Shown here piece after piece: positions 40,517-48,438 of a DNA stretch of 64,000 nucleotides. Origin of the DNA: Agathobaculum ammoniilyticum (GTDB lineage Bacteria; Bacillota; Clostridia; Oscillospirales; Butyricicoccaceae); NCBI RefSeq assembly GCF_025567315.1, contig NZ_JAOQJE010000004.1, positions 1 to 64,000 on the forward strand, read 5' to 3'. The notes under the pieces are model-generated. The model was given only the letters and a program-made list of their open reading frames with translations. It did no database searches and was not told the origin of the DNA. Position 1 is the stretch's first letter, and each line of letters starts with the position of its first letter. A program made the position numbers and the translations under genes.

Positions 40517-43018
40517 ATGTCTATTCGTTTGGCGCTTGCCGGCAACCCGAACTGCGGCAAGACCACGATGTTCAACGACCTGACCGGCGCGACGCAGTAT
40601 GTCGGCAACTGGCCGGGCGTTACCGTGGAAAAGAAAGAGGGCCGCTGGAAAGCGGACAAGGAGATCCGCATCACCGACCTGCCGGGTATTTACTCGCTTT
40701 CGCCGTATACGCTGGAGGAAGTGGTCGCGCGCGACTATCTGGTGGGGGAAAAGCCGGATGCCATCATGGATCTGGTGGATGCGTCCAACATAGAGCGCAA
40801 CCTGTACTTAACCACCCAGCTGCTCGAAATGGGTATTCCGGTCGTCGTGGCCCTGAACATGATGGACATTGTGGAGAAGCGCGGCGATGTGATCGACGTG
40901 AAGAAGCTGTCCAGCCTGCTGGGCGTGCCGGTCGTGGAAACCGCGGCGGTCAAGGGCAAAGGGACAAAGGAACTGGTGGAGGCCGCGAAGAAGGCGGTGT
41001 CTGCCGGCAAGCTCCCGCCCCAGCATGAATTTCCGGAGAATATTGAAAAGGCGCTGCAGCAGATCACGGACATGATCGCGGGCGTGACCGAGGAAAGCCA
41101 GCGCCGCTGGTATGCGGTCAAGCTGTTCGAGCGCGATCAGAAGGTGATGGCCCGTTTCCAGTTCAGCGTGGATACGCAGGCAAAGCTAGAAGCCATCATC
41201 AGCGCCGTCGAGGAGGAACTGGACGATGACGCGGAATCCATCATTACGGATGCGCGCTACCAGTATATCGGCGGCATTGTCAAGGCCTGCGTCAAAAAGA
41301 AAAAGACCGGCATGACCGTGTCGGACAAGATCGACCATATCGTGACCAACCGCATCCTGGCGCTACCGATCTTTGCGCTGGTCATGTTCATTGTGTATTA
41401 TGTATCGGTGACCACGGTCGGCACCATCCTGACCGACTGGGCCAACGACGGCGTGTTCGGCGACGGCTGGCATCTGGCCGGCTATGGCGCGGGCGCGTAT
41501 GAGGAAGCCGGATCGGAATACGAAACGCAGACCGCTTACCGCGACGCATGGCTGGCGGCCGCGGAAGAGGGCGGCGTGGATGTTTCGGCCATTACCGAGC
41601 AGTTGGAGGCCGAGGAGCCTGATGCCGACGTGCTTGCGGGCGCAACCGCCGCGCTGGCTGCGGACGCTTCCGCAGCCGATATCGTAGGCACCGCGGCGTT
41701 TGAGGACGAGGAGACCGGCACGGTCACCGAGGAAGCGGTTGACTTCGGTATGTTTGAAACCGCGATGGCGGCCGAGGAGCCGGATCCGGCGAACTATGGC
41801 ATTTGGGTGCCTGGCATTCCCGTGTTGCTGGAAGGCGCGCTGGGCGGCCTTGGCATCGCTGACTGGCTGTACAGCCTGATTATGGATGGCATTATTGCCG
41901 GCGTCGGCGCGGTGCTGGGCTTTGTCCCGCAGATCCTGGTGCTGTTCATCTTCCTGGCGTTGCTGGAGGACTGCGGCTACATGGCGCGCGTCGCGTTCAT
42001 CATGGACCGTATTTTCCGCAAGTTCGGCCTTTCGGGCAAGTCCTTTATCCCCATGCTGATCGGCACGGGCTGCGGCGTACCCGGCGTCATGGCGTCGCGC
42101 ACGATCGAGCAGGAGCGCGACCGGCGCATGACGATCATGACGACTACGTTTGTACCCTGCGGCGCGAAGCTGCCAATCATCGCGCTGATCGCGGGCGCGC
42201 TGTTCGACAACGCGGGCTGGGTTGCGTTCTCCGCCTATGTGATCGGCGTGCTGGCCATTATTGTTTCGGGCATCATGCTCAAAAAGTTCAGGATGTTCGC
42301 GGGCGAACCGGCGCCGTTTGTTATGGAGCTGCCTGCCTACCATACGCCCACTCTGGTCAACGTGCTCCGCTCGATGTGGGAGCGCGGCTGGTCGTTCATT
42401 AAAAAGGCCGGTACGATCATTCTGCTCTCCACCATCGTCCTCTGGTTCCTCCAGAGCTATGGCTGGGAGAACGGCGCGTTCGGCGCGGTCGAGAATATCG
42501 ACAACTGCATTCTGGCCGGCATCGGCAACGCGCTTGCACCGATCTTTGCGCCGCTTGGCTGGGCAAGCTGGCAGAACGTGGTGGCAACCGTCACCGGCTG
42601 GATCGCCAAGGAGAACGTCGTCGCCACCTTTGGACAGACCTATGGCTTTGCCGAGGTCGCGGAAGATGGCGTGGAAATCTGGGCCAACCTGCAGGCTTCC
42701 TTCACCGCGGTCAGCGCGTATTCGTTCATGTGCTTCAACCTGCTTTGCGCGCCGTGCTTCGCGGCGATGGGCGCAATCAAGCGTGAGATGAACAACGCCA
42801 AGTGGACCTGCTTTGCGATTGGCTATATGATGGTGTTTGCGTATGCGGTTGCCCTGATGGTTTACCAGTTCGGCGGCCTGCTCACGGGCGAGCTTTCGTT
42901 CGGCGTGGGTACCATTGCGGCGGTTATCGTCCTGGCGCTGATGATCTACCTGCTGGTCCGTAAGCCGGCCAAGGCCGACGGTGCCGAGGGGCTTCGCAAA
43001 ATGAGCGTGCAGGCGTAA
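40517..43018 (+). CDS. feoB: Ferrous iron transporter FeoB
   Basis: An 833-residue membrane transporter. The cytoplasmic N-terminal G protein has G1 AGNPNCGKTT (residues 8-17), the switch LTGATQYVGNWPGVTVEKKEG, G3 DLPGIYSLSPYT, G4 ALNMMD and G5-like VETAAVKGKG, followed by a helical GDI-type region. The membrane part begins near residue 285 (LPIFALVMFIVYYVSVTTVGT) and holds two Gate motifs with Cys (IPMLIGTGCGVPGVMASRTIEQERDRR; FVPCGAKLPIIALI). An acidic, Ala-rich loop of about 100 residues (345-440) is inserted after the first helix, longer than in many FeoBs. ATG 40517 has GGAAGGGGAAG upstream. Confidence 0.97.
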   Translation: MSIRLALAGNPNCGKTTMFNDLTGATQYVGNWPGVTVEKKEGRWKADKEIRITDLPGIYSLSPYTLEEVVARDYLVGEKPDAIMDLVDASNIERNLYLTTQLLEMGIPVVVALNMMDIVEKRGDVIDVKKLSSLLGVPVVETAAVKGKGTKELVEAAKKAVSAGKLPPQHEFPENIEKALQQITDMIAGVTEESQRRWYAVKLFERDQKVMARFQFSVDTQAKLEAIISAVEEELDDDAESIITDARYQYIGGIVKACVKKKKTGMTVSDKIDHIVTNRILALPIFALVMFIVYYVSVTTVGTILTDWANDGVFGDGWHLAGYGAGAYEEAGSEYETQTAYRDAWLAAAEEGGVDVSAITEQLEAEEPDADVLAGATAALAADASAADIVGTAAFEDEETGTVTEEAVDFGMFETAMAAEEPDPANYGIWVPGIPVLLEGALGGLGIADWLYSLIMDGIIAGVGAVLGFVPQILVLFIFLALLEDCGYMARVAFIMDRIFRKFGLSGKSFIPMLIGTGCGVPGVMASRTIEQERDRRMTIMTTTFVPCGAKLPIIALIAGALFDNAGWVAFSAYVIGVLAIIVSGIMLKKFRMFAGEPAPFVMELPAYHTPTLVNVLRSMWERGWSFIKKAGTIILLSTIVLWFLQSYGWENGAFGAVENIDNCILAGIGNALAPIFAPLGWASWQNVVATVTGWIAKENVVATFGQTYGFAEVAEDGVEIWANLQASFTAVSAYSFMCFNLLCAPCFAAMGAIKREMNNAKWTCFAIGYMMVFAYAVALMVYQFGGLLTGELSFGVGTIAAVIVLALMIYLLVRKPAKADGAEGLRKMSVQA

Positions 43019-43051
43019 CGCCGCGCGGCACCCTGGAAAGGAAGCGTGACT

Positions 43052-43219
43052 ATGTTATCTATCGTTTCTAACCTTGTGGTCGGCGCGCTCGTTGCCGCCG
43101 CCATATTCTTCGCAGCGCGCAGTGTTTACCGCCAATTCCAATCCGGCGGCTGTTCCGGTTGTTCGGGCGGCTGCGGCAAATGCAGCGGTGGAAGCTGCCA
43201 CTGCGAGCCGAAAAAGTAA
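43052..43219 (+). CDS. FeoB-associated Cys-rich membrane protein
   Basis: A 55-residue peptide: one helix (LVVGALVAAAIFFAARSVYRQF), then a Gly/Cys-rich tail GGCSGCSGGCGKCSGGSCHC. This is the FeoB-associated Cys-rich membrane protein family. The tail could bind iron near the FeoB channel. GGAAAGGAAG lies before ATG 43052. It is 33 bases after feoB, and followed directly by the operon terminator. Confidence 0.92.
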   Translation: MLSIVSNLVVGALVAAAIFFAARSVYRQFQSGGCSGCSGGCGKCSGGSCHCEPKK

Positions 43220-43221
43220 AG

Positions 43222-43258
43222 AAACGCCCATCCGGCAGTGCCGGATGGGCGTTTTATC
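43222..43258 (+). terminator. Terminator of the feo operon
   Basis: A 15-bp perfect stem (43222-43236 with 43240-43254), 3-base loop, ending in TTTTAT. Confidence 0.9.
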
Positions 43259-43261
43259 ATG

Positions 43262-44179
43262 TCAACGGAACAGGTCGGGCAGGAACAGGTCGCGCCGGGG
43301 GATACGCGCCCAGGAAAAGTGGGGGATCAGTTCGCGCGCGGCGGCCGGCTCTGGCCGTTCGGTCAGGCCGGCGGCATAAGCCAGCGCGCCGACGACCTGC
43401 TCGGGGGAGAACCGCTGGCGCAGCCGACCGAGGTCAAGGTCTTCGTCCCGCTTGCTCAGCCTGCGCCCGTCATGGTCGCAGAGCAGCGGGATGTGGAAGA
43501 ACGCGGGCGGCGGAAAGCCGAATAGCCGGTGCAGCCAGATCTGGCGCGGCGTGGAGGAGAGCAGGTCAGCCCCGCGCACTACCTCGGTCACGCCCGAGAG
43601 CGCGTCGTCCACAACGACCGCAAGCTGGTAGGCGAACACACCGTCCGACCGGCGGATAATAAAGTCCCCGCACTCCCGCGCGAGGTTTTCGCTGTATGCG
43701 CCGAACACCCCGTCCGTGAACGAAACGGTTTCGTCCGGCACGCGCACCCGTGTTGCCGGGGCGCGTGTTTTCCACTTTTCCGCAGCCTGCTCAGCCGTCA
43801 GCCCGCGGCAGGTGCCGGCATAGACCACGCGCCCATCGGAAAGATGCGGGGCGCTGGCGGCGTGCAGCGCGGCGCGCGAGCAGAAGCAGGGGTAGAGCAG
43901 CCCCTTGCCGCGCAACATAGTCTCGTATGTTTCGTAAACAGCGGCGCGCTCGGATTGATAGGGAACCTCGCCGTCCCAATCCAAACCGAGCCAGCGCAGG
44001 TCGTCCAGGATCAGGTCCGCATAGCGGCGCGGGCAGCGCATTGCGTCCAGATCCTCAATGCGCAGCAGATAGCGCCCGTTTTGACGCCGCGCGCTCAGCC
44101 ATGCCAGCAGCGCGCACAGCACGTTCCCCAGGTGCATGCGCCCGCTCGGGCTGGGCGCAAAGCGTCCGATGGTATGCAT
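43262..44179 (-). CDS. gluQ: Glutamyl-Q tRNA(Asp) synthetase
   Basis: A 305-residue shortened glutamyl-tRNA synthetase lacking the anticodon-binding domain. RFAPSPSGRMHLGNVLCALLAWL carries the HIGH-like motif (MHLGN), RIEDLDAMRC follows, a partial zinc-binding Cys set occurs in YPCFCSRAAL with YAGTCRGL, and the KMSKS-like signature is RRLSKRDEDLDL. GluQRS enzymes glutamylate queuosine in tRNA-Asp. ATG 44179 follows GAAAGGGGGC; the long upstream extension overlaps a divergent promoter. Ends at the feo terminator, convergent with that operon. Confidence 0.92.
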   Translation of the reverse strand: MHTIGRFAPSPSGRMHLGNVLCALLAWLSARRQNGRYLLRIEDLDAMRCPRRYADLILDDLRWLGLDWDGEVPYQSERAAVYETYETMLRGKGLLYPCFCSRAALHAASAPHLSDGRVVYAGTCRGLTAEQAAEKWKTRAPATRVRVPDETVSFTDGVFGAYSENLARECGDFIIRRSDGVFAYQLAVVVDDALSGVTEVVRGADLLSSTPRQIWLHRLFGFPPPAFFHIPLLCDHDGRRLSKRDEDLDLGRLRQRFSPEQVVGALAYAAGLTERPEPAAARELIPHFSWARIPRRDLFLPDLFR

Positions 44180-44228
44180 GGGCAAAGCCCCCTTTCGCCT
44201 CCCTATCTTACCATAAATGGAATGGGCT

Positions 44229-44256
44229 TTGCAACGGCGGTTTTTTTCGGTATAAT
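44229..44256 (+). promoter_or_regulatory. Promoter of the GH3 gene
   Basis: -35 TTGCAA (44229-44234), 16 bases, -10 TATAAT (44251-44256); leader about 20 bases. Confidence 0.7.
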
Positions 44257-44282
44257 AGAAACAATATTCAGGAGGTGGAAAA

Positions 44283-45473
44283 ATGAAAAAGAAATGGCTT
44301 TCCCTATTGCTCGCCGTGCTGTGCCTGTGCGGGCTGGCAGCGTGCAAGGGGGATACGCCGGCGGATACGGCGCCGCCGGACGCGCCTGCGCAGGTAGAGA
44401 CGGGAACCGGCGGCGAAGCGGCGGAAGACAGCGTGGAAGCAGCGGCGGGCGTTGCGGAAGAGGATATCTCCGCGGCCGAGCATTATGTCAATAACCTGCC
44501 GCTCGAATCCCAGGTCGCGCAGATGTTTTTTGCGCGCTGTCCGGAGGCCGACGCGGCGGTACTCGCCGGTCAGTACGATATCGGCGGCTATATCCTGTTC
44601 GGCCGCGACTTTGAGGGGCAGACCAAGGAGAGCGTGGCCGCGGTCATCCAATCCTATCAGGATGCGGCGGCGACCCCCATGCTGATCGGCGTGGACGAGG
44701 AGGGCGGAACGGTCGTCCGTATTAGCTCCAACCCCAATTTCCGCGCGGACAGGTTCTGGTCGCCGCAGGCGCTGTATAACGAGGGCGGCTTTGCGCTGAT
44801 CACGAGCGATGCCAAGGAAAAGGACGAGCTGCTCGCCTCGATCGGTGTAAACGTCAACTTTGCGCCTGTGTGCGATGTATCCACCGACCCCGCGGACTTC
44901 ATCAACGCCCGCGCTTTCGGCAGGGACGCAGCGCAGACCAGCGAATACGTCCGCACGGTCGTCGCGCAGATGCTGTCCGACCAGATCGGCATGGTGCTCA
45001 AGCATTTCCCAGGCTATGGCAATAATTTGGACACGCATACCGGCATCGCCATCGACGAGCGGCCCATCGAATCATTTCGGGAAAGCGATTTCCTGCCGTT
45101 CCGAGCGGGGATCGACGCGGGCGCGCAATCGGTCCTGGTCAGCCATAATATCGTGACCTGCATGGACGCCGAGCTGCCCGCCTCGCTCTCCCCCGCGGTG
45201 CATCAGGTGCTGCGGGACGAACTGGGCTTTGACGGCGTGGTCATGACCGACGACCTTATCATGGAGGCGATCACGGACTATACGGGCGGCGCGGACGCGG
45301 CGGTGCTGGCGGTGCAGGCGGGCAACGATATGCTGGTTTCCTCGGATTTCGTTACGCAGTATAACGCGGTGCTGGCGGCGGTGCAGGACGGTACGATCAG
45401 CGCTGACCGGATACGGGAATCCGCGATCCGCGTGATCCAGTGGAAAATCGATCTCGGCCTGCTGGCGGTTTGA
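44283..45473 (+). CDS. GH3 beta-N-acetylhexosaminidase-like lipoprotein
   Basis: A 396-residue exported lipoprotein: signal peptide ending in GLAAC with the lipidated Cys at residue 21, a Pro/Ala/Glu-rich linker, then a family 3 glycoside hydrolase domain. Landmarks are VAQMFFARCP, GGYILFGRDFEGQT, IGVDEEGGTVVRIS, the substrate-binding KHFPGYG and catalytic Asp in VMTDDLIMEAI. The His of the NagZ dyad falls in NNLDTHTGIAID. It should remove beta-linked N-acetylglucosamine from peptidoglycan fragments outside the membrane. AGGAGGTGG precedes ATG 44283. Single-gene unit with its own promoter and terminator. Confidence 0.9.
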   Translation: MKKKWLSLLLAVLCLCGLAACKGDTPADTAPPDAPAQVETGTGGEAAEDSVEAAAGVAEEDISAAEHYVNNLPLESQVAQMFFARCPEADAAVLAGQYDIGGYILFGRDFEGQTKESVAAVIQSYQDAAATPMLIGVDEEGGTVVRISSNPNFRADRFWSPQALYNEGGFALITSDAKEKDELLASIGVNVNFAPVCDVSTDPADFINARAFGRDAAQTSEYVRTVVAQMLSDQIGMVLKHFPGYGNNLDTHTGIAIDERPIESFRESDFLPFRAGIDAGAQSVLVSHNIVTCMDAELPASLSPAVHQVLRDELGFDGVVMTDDLIMEAITDYTGGADAAVLAVQAGNDMLVSSDFVTQYNAVLAAVQDGTISADRIRESAIRVIQWKIDLGLLAV

Positions 45474-45474
45474 T

Positions 45475-45503
45475 AAAAAATCTCCCCTCGGGGAGATTTT
45501 TTA
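45475..45503 (+). terminator. Terminator after the GH3 gene
   Basis: AAAAAATCTCCCC (45475-45487) pairs with GGGGAGATTTTTT (45490-45502). Confidence 0.88.
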
Positions 45504-45552
45504 TTACCAGTCTGTAGCTGAGCGGCTTTTCCTGTTTTTTTGCAAATACTAC

Positions 45553-45605
45553 TTGACAAATGCTGCAAACCCCTGTATCCTAATTCATATAAAACACCTA
45601 TGAAT
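45553..45605 (+). promoter_or_regulatory. cysK promoter with an inverted repeat at the start site
   Basis: -35 TTGACA (45553-45558), 17 bases, -10 TATCCT (45576-45581). ATTCATA-N9-TATGAAT (45583-45605) sits over the expected start point, a possible site for a cysteine regulator such as CymR. The 5' leader to ATG 45731 is about 140 bases; I do not recognise a riboswitch in it. Confidence 0.55.
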
Positions 45606-45730
45606 AGTGGAAATAAAGGGAGGCGGCAGTCCATGATGCTTCCGCGAGGGAAACGATGTACCGGCGGGCTGTAACATAGACAGGCCCTGGTTCGATAAAT
45701 ATTCACATAACGGAAAGGCGGTAATTCACC

Positions 45731-46663
45731 ATGTCTGATATTAAAAGAAGCTTTGCCGAACTGATCGGCAACACCCCGCTGTACGCGGCGGATAAATTTG
45801 CTCAGAAGTCCGGCGCGGGCGCCGAGATCCTGGCAAAGCTGGAGTATTTCAATCCTGCGGGCTCGGTCAAGGACCGCATCGCCAACGCGATGATCGACGA
45901 CGCAGAGGCGAGCGGCGCGTTAAAGCCCGGCGCGACCATCATCGAGCCGACGAGCGGTAACACTGGCATCGGCCTGGCGGCGGTCGCGGCGGCGCGTGGC
46001 TACCGGATCATCCTCACTATGCCGGAAACCATGAGCGTCGAGCGTCGCAATATGCTGAAAGCATACGGCGCGGAGCTGGTACTGACCGAGGGGGCGAAGG
46101 GTATGTCCGGCGCGATCGCGCGTGCGGATGAGCTGGCAAAGAACATCCCGAACAGCTTTATTCCCGGCCAGTTTGTCAACGCGGCCAACCCGGCGGCGCA
46201 CCGTGCGAGTACGGGACCGGAGATCTGGAGCCAGTCGGGCGGCAAGGTGGATATTTTTGTCGCGGGCGTCGGCACGGGCGGCACGGTTACCGGCGTCGGC
46301 CAGTATCTCAAGGAGCAGGACCCGAACGTCAAGGTCGTGGCGGTGGAGCCGGATGAATCCCCCGTGCTGTCCACTGGAAAGGGCGGTCCGCATAAGATAC
46401 AGGGCATTGGCGCGGGCTTTGTGCCGCAGGTGCTGGATACCAAGGTGTATGACGAGGTCATGCGCGTCAAGGGCGAGGACGCGTTCGCGACCGCGCGGGT
46501 GTTCACGCACAGCGAGGGTCTGTTCGTCGGTATTTCGTCCGGCGCGGCGCTGTGGGCGGCGGTCGAGCTTTCCAAGCGACCGGAGAACGCAGGCAAGACC
46601 ATTGTCGCGCTCCTGCCCGATACGGGCGACCGGTATCTGTCCACCCCGCTGGTCAGCGATTGA
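45731..46663 (+). CDS. cysK: Cysteine synthase A
   Basis: A 310-residue PLP enzyme. The Schiff-base Lys is in FNPAGSVKDRIAN, the substrate loop in EPTSGNTGIGLA, the phosphate loop in GVGTGGTVTGVGQYL, and ISSGAALWAAVEL closes the fold. It makes cysteine from O-acetylserine and sulfide. GGAAAGGCGG is upstream of ATG 45731. Own promoter and terminator. Together with the O-acetylhomoserine sulfhydrylase-type enzyme 11 kb upstream, it covers sulfide fixation into both Cys and homocysteine. Confidence 0.96.
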   Translation: MSDIKRSFAELIGNTPLYAADKFAQKSGAGAEILAKLEYFNPAGSVKDRIANAMIDDAEASGALKPGATIIEPTSGNTGIGLAAVAAARGYRIILTMPETMSVERRNMLKAYGAELVLTEGAKGMSGAIARADELAKNIPNSFIPGQFVNAANPAAHRASTGPEIWSQSGGKVDIFVAGVGTGGTVTGVGQYLKEQDPNVKVVAVEPDESPVLSTGKGGPHKIQGIGAGFVPQVLDTKVYDEVMRVKGEDAFATARVFTHSEGLFVGISSGAALWAAVELSKRPENAGKTIVALLPDTGDRYLSTPLVSD

Positions 46664-46690
46664 GCCTGCGGCTCTTCCATTCGATACAGC

Positions 46691-46722
46691 AAGCGGCGGA
46701 GCATATGCTCCGCCGCTTTTTA
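46691..46722 (+). terminator. Terminator after cysK
   Basis: Perfect palindrome AAGCGGCGGAGCAT / complement (46691-46718) followed by TTTT. Confidence 0.9.
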
Positions 46723-46849
46723 CGCCCACAAAAGGGCGGGGAAAGAAAAATTTTTGAAAGGCCGAACCAAAGCCCCGCCTGTTCCATCTAATGAAGCGAA
46801 AGCAGGTTGAGGCGGCCGCCAAACGCTTTCGGAAAGGAACGACCCGTCT

Positions 46850-47332
46850 ATGATGGACAAAGCAGAATTCACCGCCGCAGTGCTGGAAGCAGAGCCGGCG
46901 CTATACCGCGTCGCAAAGGCCATGCTCCGCAGCGAGCAGGACTGCGCGGACGCAGCGCAGCAGGCTATCCTGCGCGCGTGGGAGCAGTTGGATACGCTGC
47001 GCCGGCCGAAATATTTCAAAACCTGGTTGACGCGCATCCTGATTAATGAATGCCGCGCGATCCTGCGCCTGCGGCAGCGGCTCGCGCCCTATAAGCAGGA
47101 GCAGGCCGAGTGTATCCCCGCACCGGCGGCGGACGACCACAGCGACCTGTATGAAGCGCTGCTGTCGCTGGATGAAAAATACCGCCTGCCGGTGGTGCTG
47201 TTTTACCTGGAGGGCTTCAAAACGCGCGAGATCGCTGGACTGCTCGGTGTGCCGGAGGGTACGGTCAAAAGCAGGCTGCGGACAGCGCGCGAGCTGCTCC
47301 GCAAGGATTTGGAAGGAGCGTGTTTTGCATGA
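46850..47332 (+). CDS. ECF-type sigma factor
   Basis: A 160-residue sigma-70 family protein. Region 2 is LYRVAKAMLRSEQDCADAAQQAILRAWEQLDTLRRPKYFKTWLTRILINECR, and region 4 is LPVVLFYLEGFKTREIAGLLGVPEGTVKSRLRTARELLRKDL. It would direct RNA polymerase to its own regulon, probably including this pair. The next gene overlaps its stop (ATGA) and encodes a membrane protein of the type that holds such sigma factors inactive. AAAGGAACGACC lies before ATG 46850. Confidence 0.93.
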   Translation: MMDKAEFTAAVLEAEPALYRVAKAMLRSEQDCADAAQQAILRAWEQLDTLRRPKYFKTWLTRILINECRAILRLRQRLAPYKQEQAECIPAPAADDHSDLYEALLSLDEKYRLPVVLFYLEGFKTREIAGLLGVPEGTVKSRLRTARELLRKDLEGACFA

Positions 47333-48351
47333 TGCACCCGAATGATTTTCCCCAGATGACCCCGCAGTTTGACCAGCGCGTCCGCGCGGCGCTGGAGAGC
47401 CTGCCCGAGCGTCTGTGCCGGACGCGGCGTTTCCCATGGAAGCGCGTGGTATCGATCGGCTGTGCCGCCGCGCTGTGCATCGGCGGCACAGCGTTTGCGG
47501 CGGGCGTCAGCGGCGGCTTTCCGCTGCTTTTCCCCAACGGCACGGACGCGCCCCTCACGGACTATGTCGCCGCCTCCGAGCCGGGTACGCTGACGGATGA
47601 GAACGACCAATACCGCCTGTCGGTGGAATCGGTTCTGTTTGACGAGAGCGCGGGCGTGGGCATCGTCAGCCTGCACCTGCAGAATAAGTCGGGCGATGGG
47701 GTGATGCCGTTCGCCGTGATCGAGCTGCTGCCAGAGTATCAAAACCAGCCCGATCTGGTTTGGAGCAATCTGTCCGAATGCTGCGCCGTGCAGGATGGGC
47801 AGTACAATTTCAGCGTGATGTACGGCGAATATGGCTTCTGCGGCAGCCGCTTCTATCTGGATAAGAGCCGTTCGACCGAAAACGATTACTATTTGGAAGG
47901 CGCTTTCATTCCCAGCGGCGACTACTCGGCGGGTACGCCCCTGCGCCTTGTTATGCAGGAACAGGGCAGGGAGCAGGTGGTTTCCAACGGTGCAAGCATC
48001 GGCCTGGTCGCGCTGGAGGTGCCTCTGCCGGAATTCCAGCGGATGCCCAGCTACACGAGCGCGGACAGGGCCGTCACGCTGTCTCAGATCGGCCTGCGCA
48101 TCACCTCGCAGCAGACGGGGGATATAATCGTGGACGCGGTGGGATACATTGCGGTGAAGATGCGGGATGGCTCTGTAGTAGTTATCACCGACCAGGCAAA
48201 CCATATCGACCGCACCCTGTATGCGCTTGGCTTTGGCGCGGATGCCGGCTTTGACTACGAAGCCGCCGTGTATGTGCTTGCGCGGACCTTTGACCTTGCG
48301 GATGTGCAGGCGGTCGTTATAAACGATACCGAGTATCCGCTTTCCGCCTGA
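47329..48351 (+). CDS. DUF4179-like membrane protein, probable anti-sigma factor
   Basis: A 340-residue protein: a cytoplasmic segment of about 30 residues (FDQRVRAALESLPERL), one membrane helix (KRVVSIGCAAALCIGGTAFAAGV), then a large extracytoplasmic domain. That layout, and the pattern of a short N-terminal region ending in a helix, then YRLSVESVLFDESAGVGIVSLHLQNKSGDG, is found in DUF4179 proteins that partner ECF sigma factors. It probably binds the sigma factor encoded upstream, with which it overlaps, and releases it on an envelope signal. ATG 47329 has AAGGAG ten bases upstream. Confidence 0.75.
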   Translation: MMHPNDFPQMTPQFDQRVRAALESLPERLCRTRRFPWKRVVSIGCAAALCIGGTAFAAGVSGGFPLLFPNGTDAPLTDYVAASEPGTLTDENDQYRLSVESVLFDESAGVGIVSLHLQNKSGDGVMPFAVIELLPEYQNQPDLVWSNLSECCAVQDGQYNFSVMYGEYGFCGSRFYLDKSRSTENDYYLEGAFIPSGDYSAGTPLRLVMQEQGREQVVSNGASIGLVALEVPLPEFQRMPSYTSADRAVTLSQIGLRITSQQTGDIIVDAVGYIAVKMRDGSVVVITDQANHIDRTLYALGFGADAGFDYEAAVYVLARTFDLADVQAVVINDTEYPLSA

Positions 48352-48367
48352 CCTAGAGGGAAAAGCA

Positions 48368-48392
48368 AAACAGGCCGCGGTTAGGGGCGGCT
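48368..48392 (+). terminator. Left arm of a host terminator split by the mobile element
   Basis: AAACAGGCCGC...AGGG...GGCT (48368-48392) is the complement of AGCC...CCCT...GCGGCCTGTTT at 57677-57701. Joined without the 9.3-kb insert, they form one GC-rich hairpin with T-run between the convergent DUF4179 and CAP genes. Confidence 0.75.
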
Positions 48393-48438
48393 CAATAAAA
48401 CAGTATCATATTGTTTTCGGGGAGGCGGCATGAGTAAA

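Noticed and set aside
45606..45730. Possible riboswitch in the cysK leader
   Set aside because: The sequence has several short complementary stretches, but I could not match it to S-box, T-box or any other known class.
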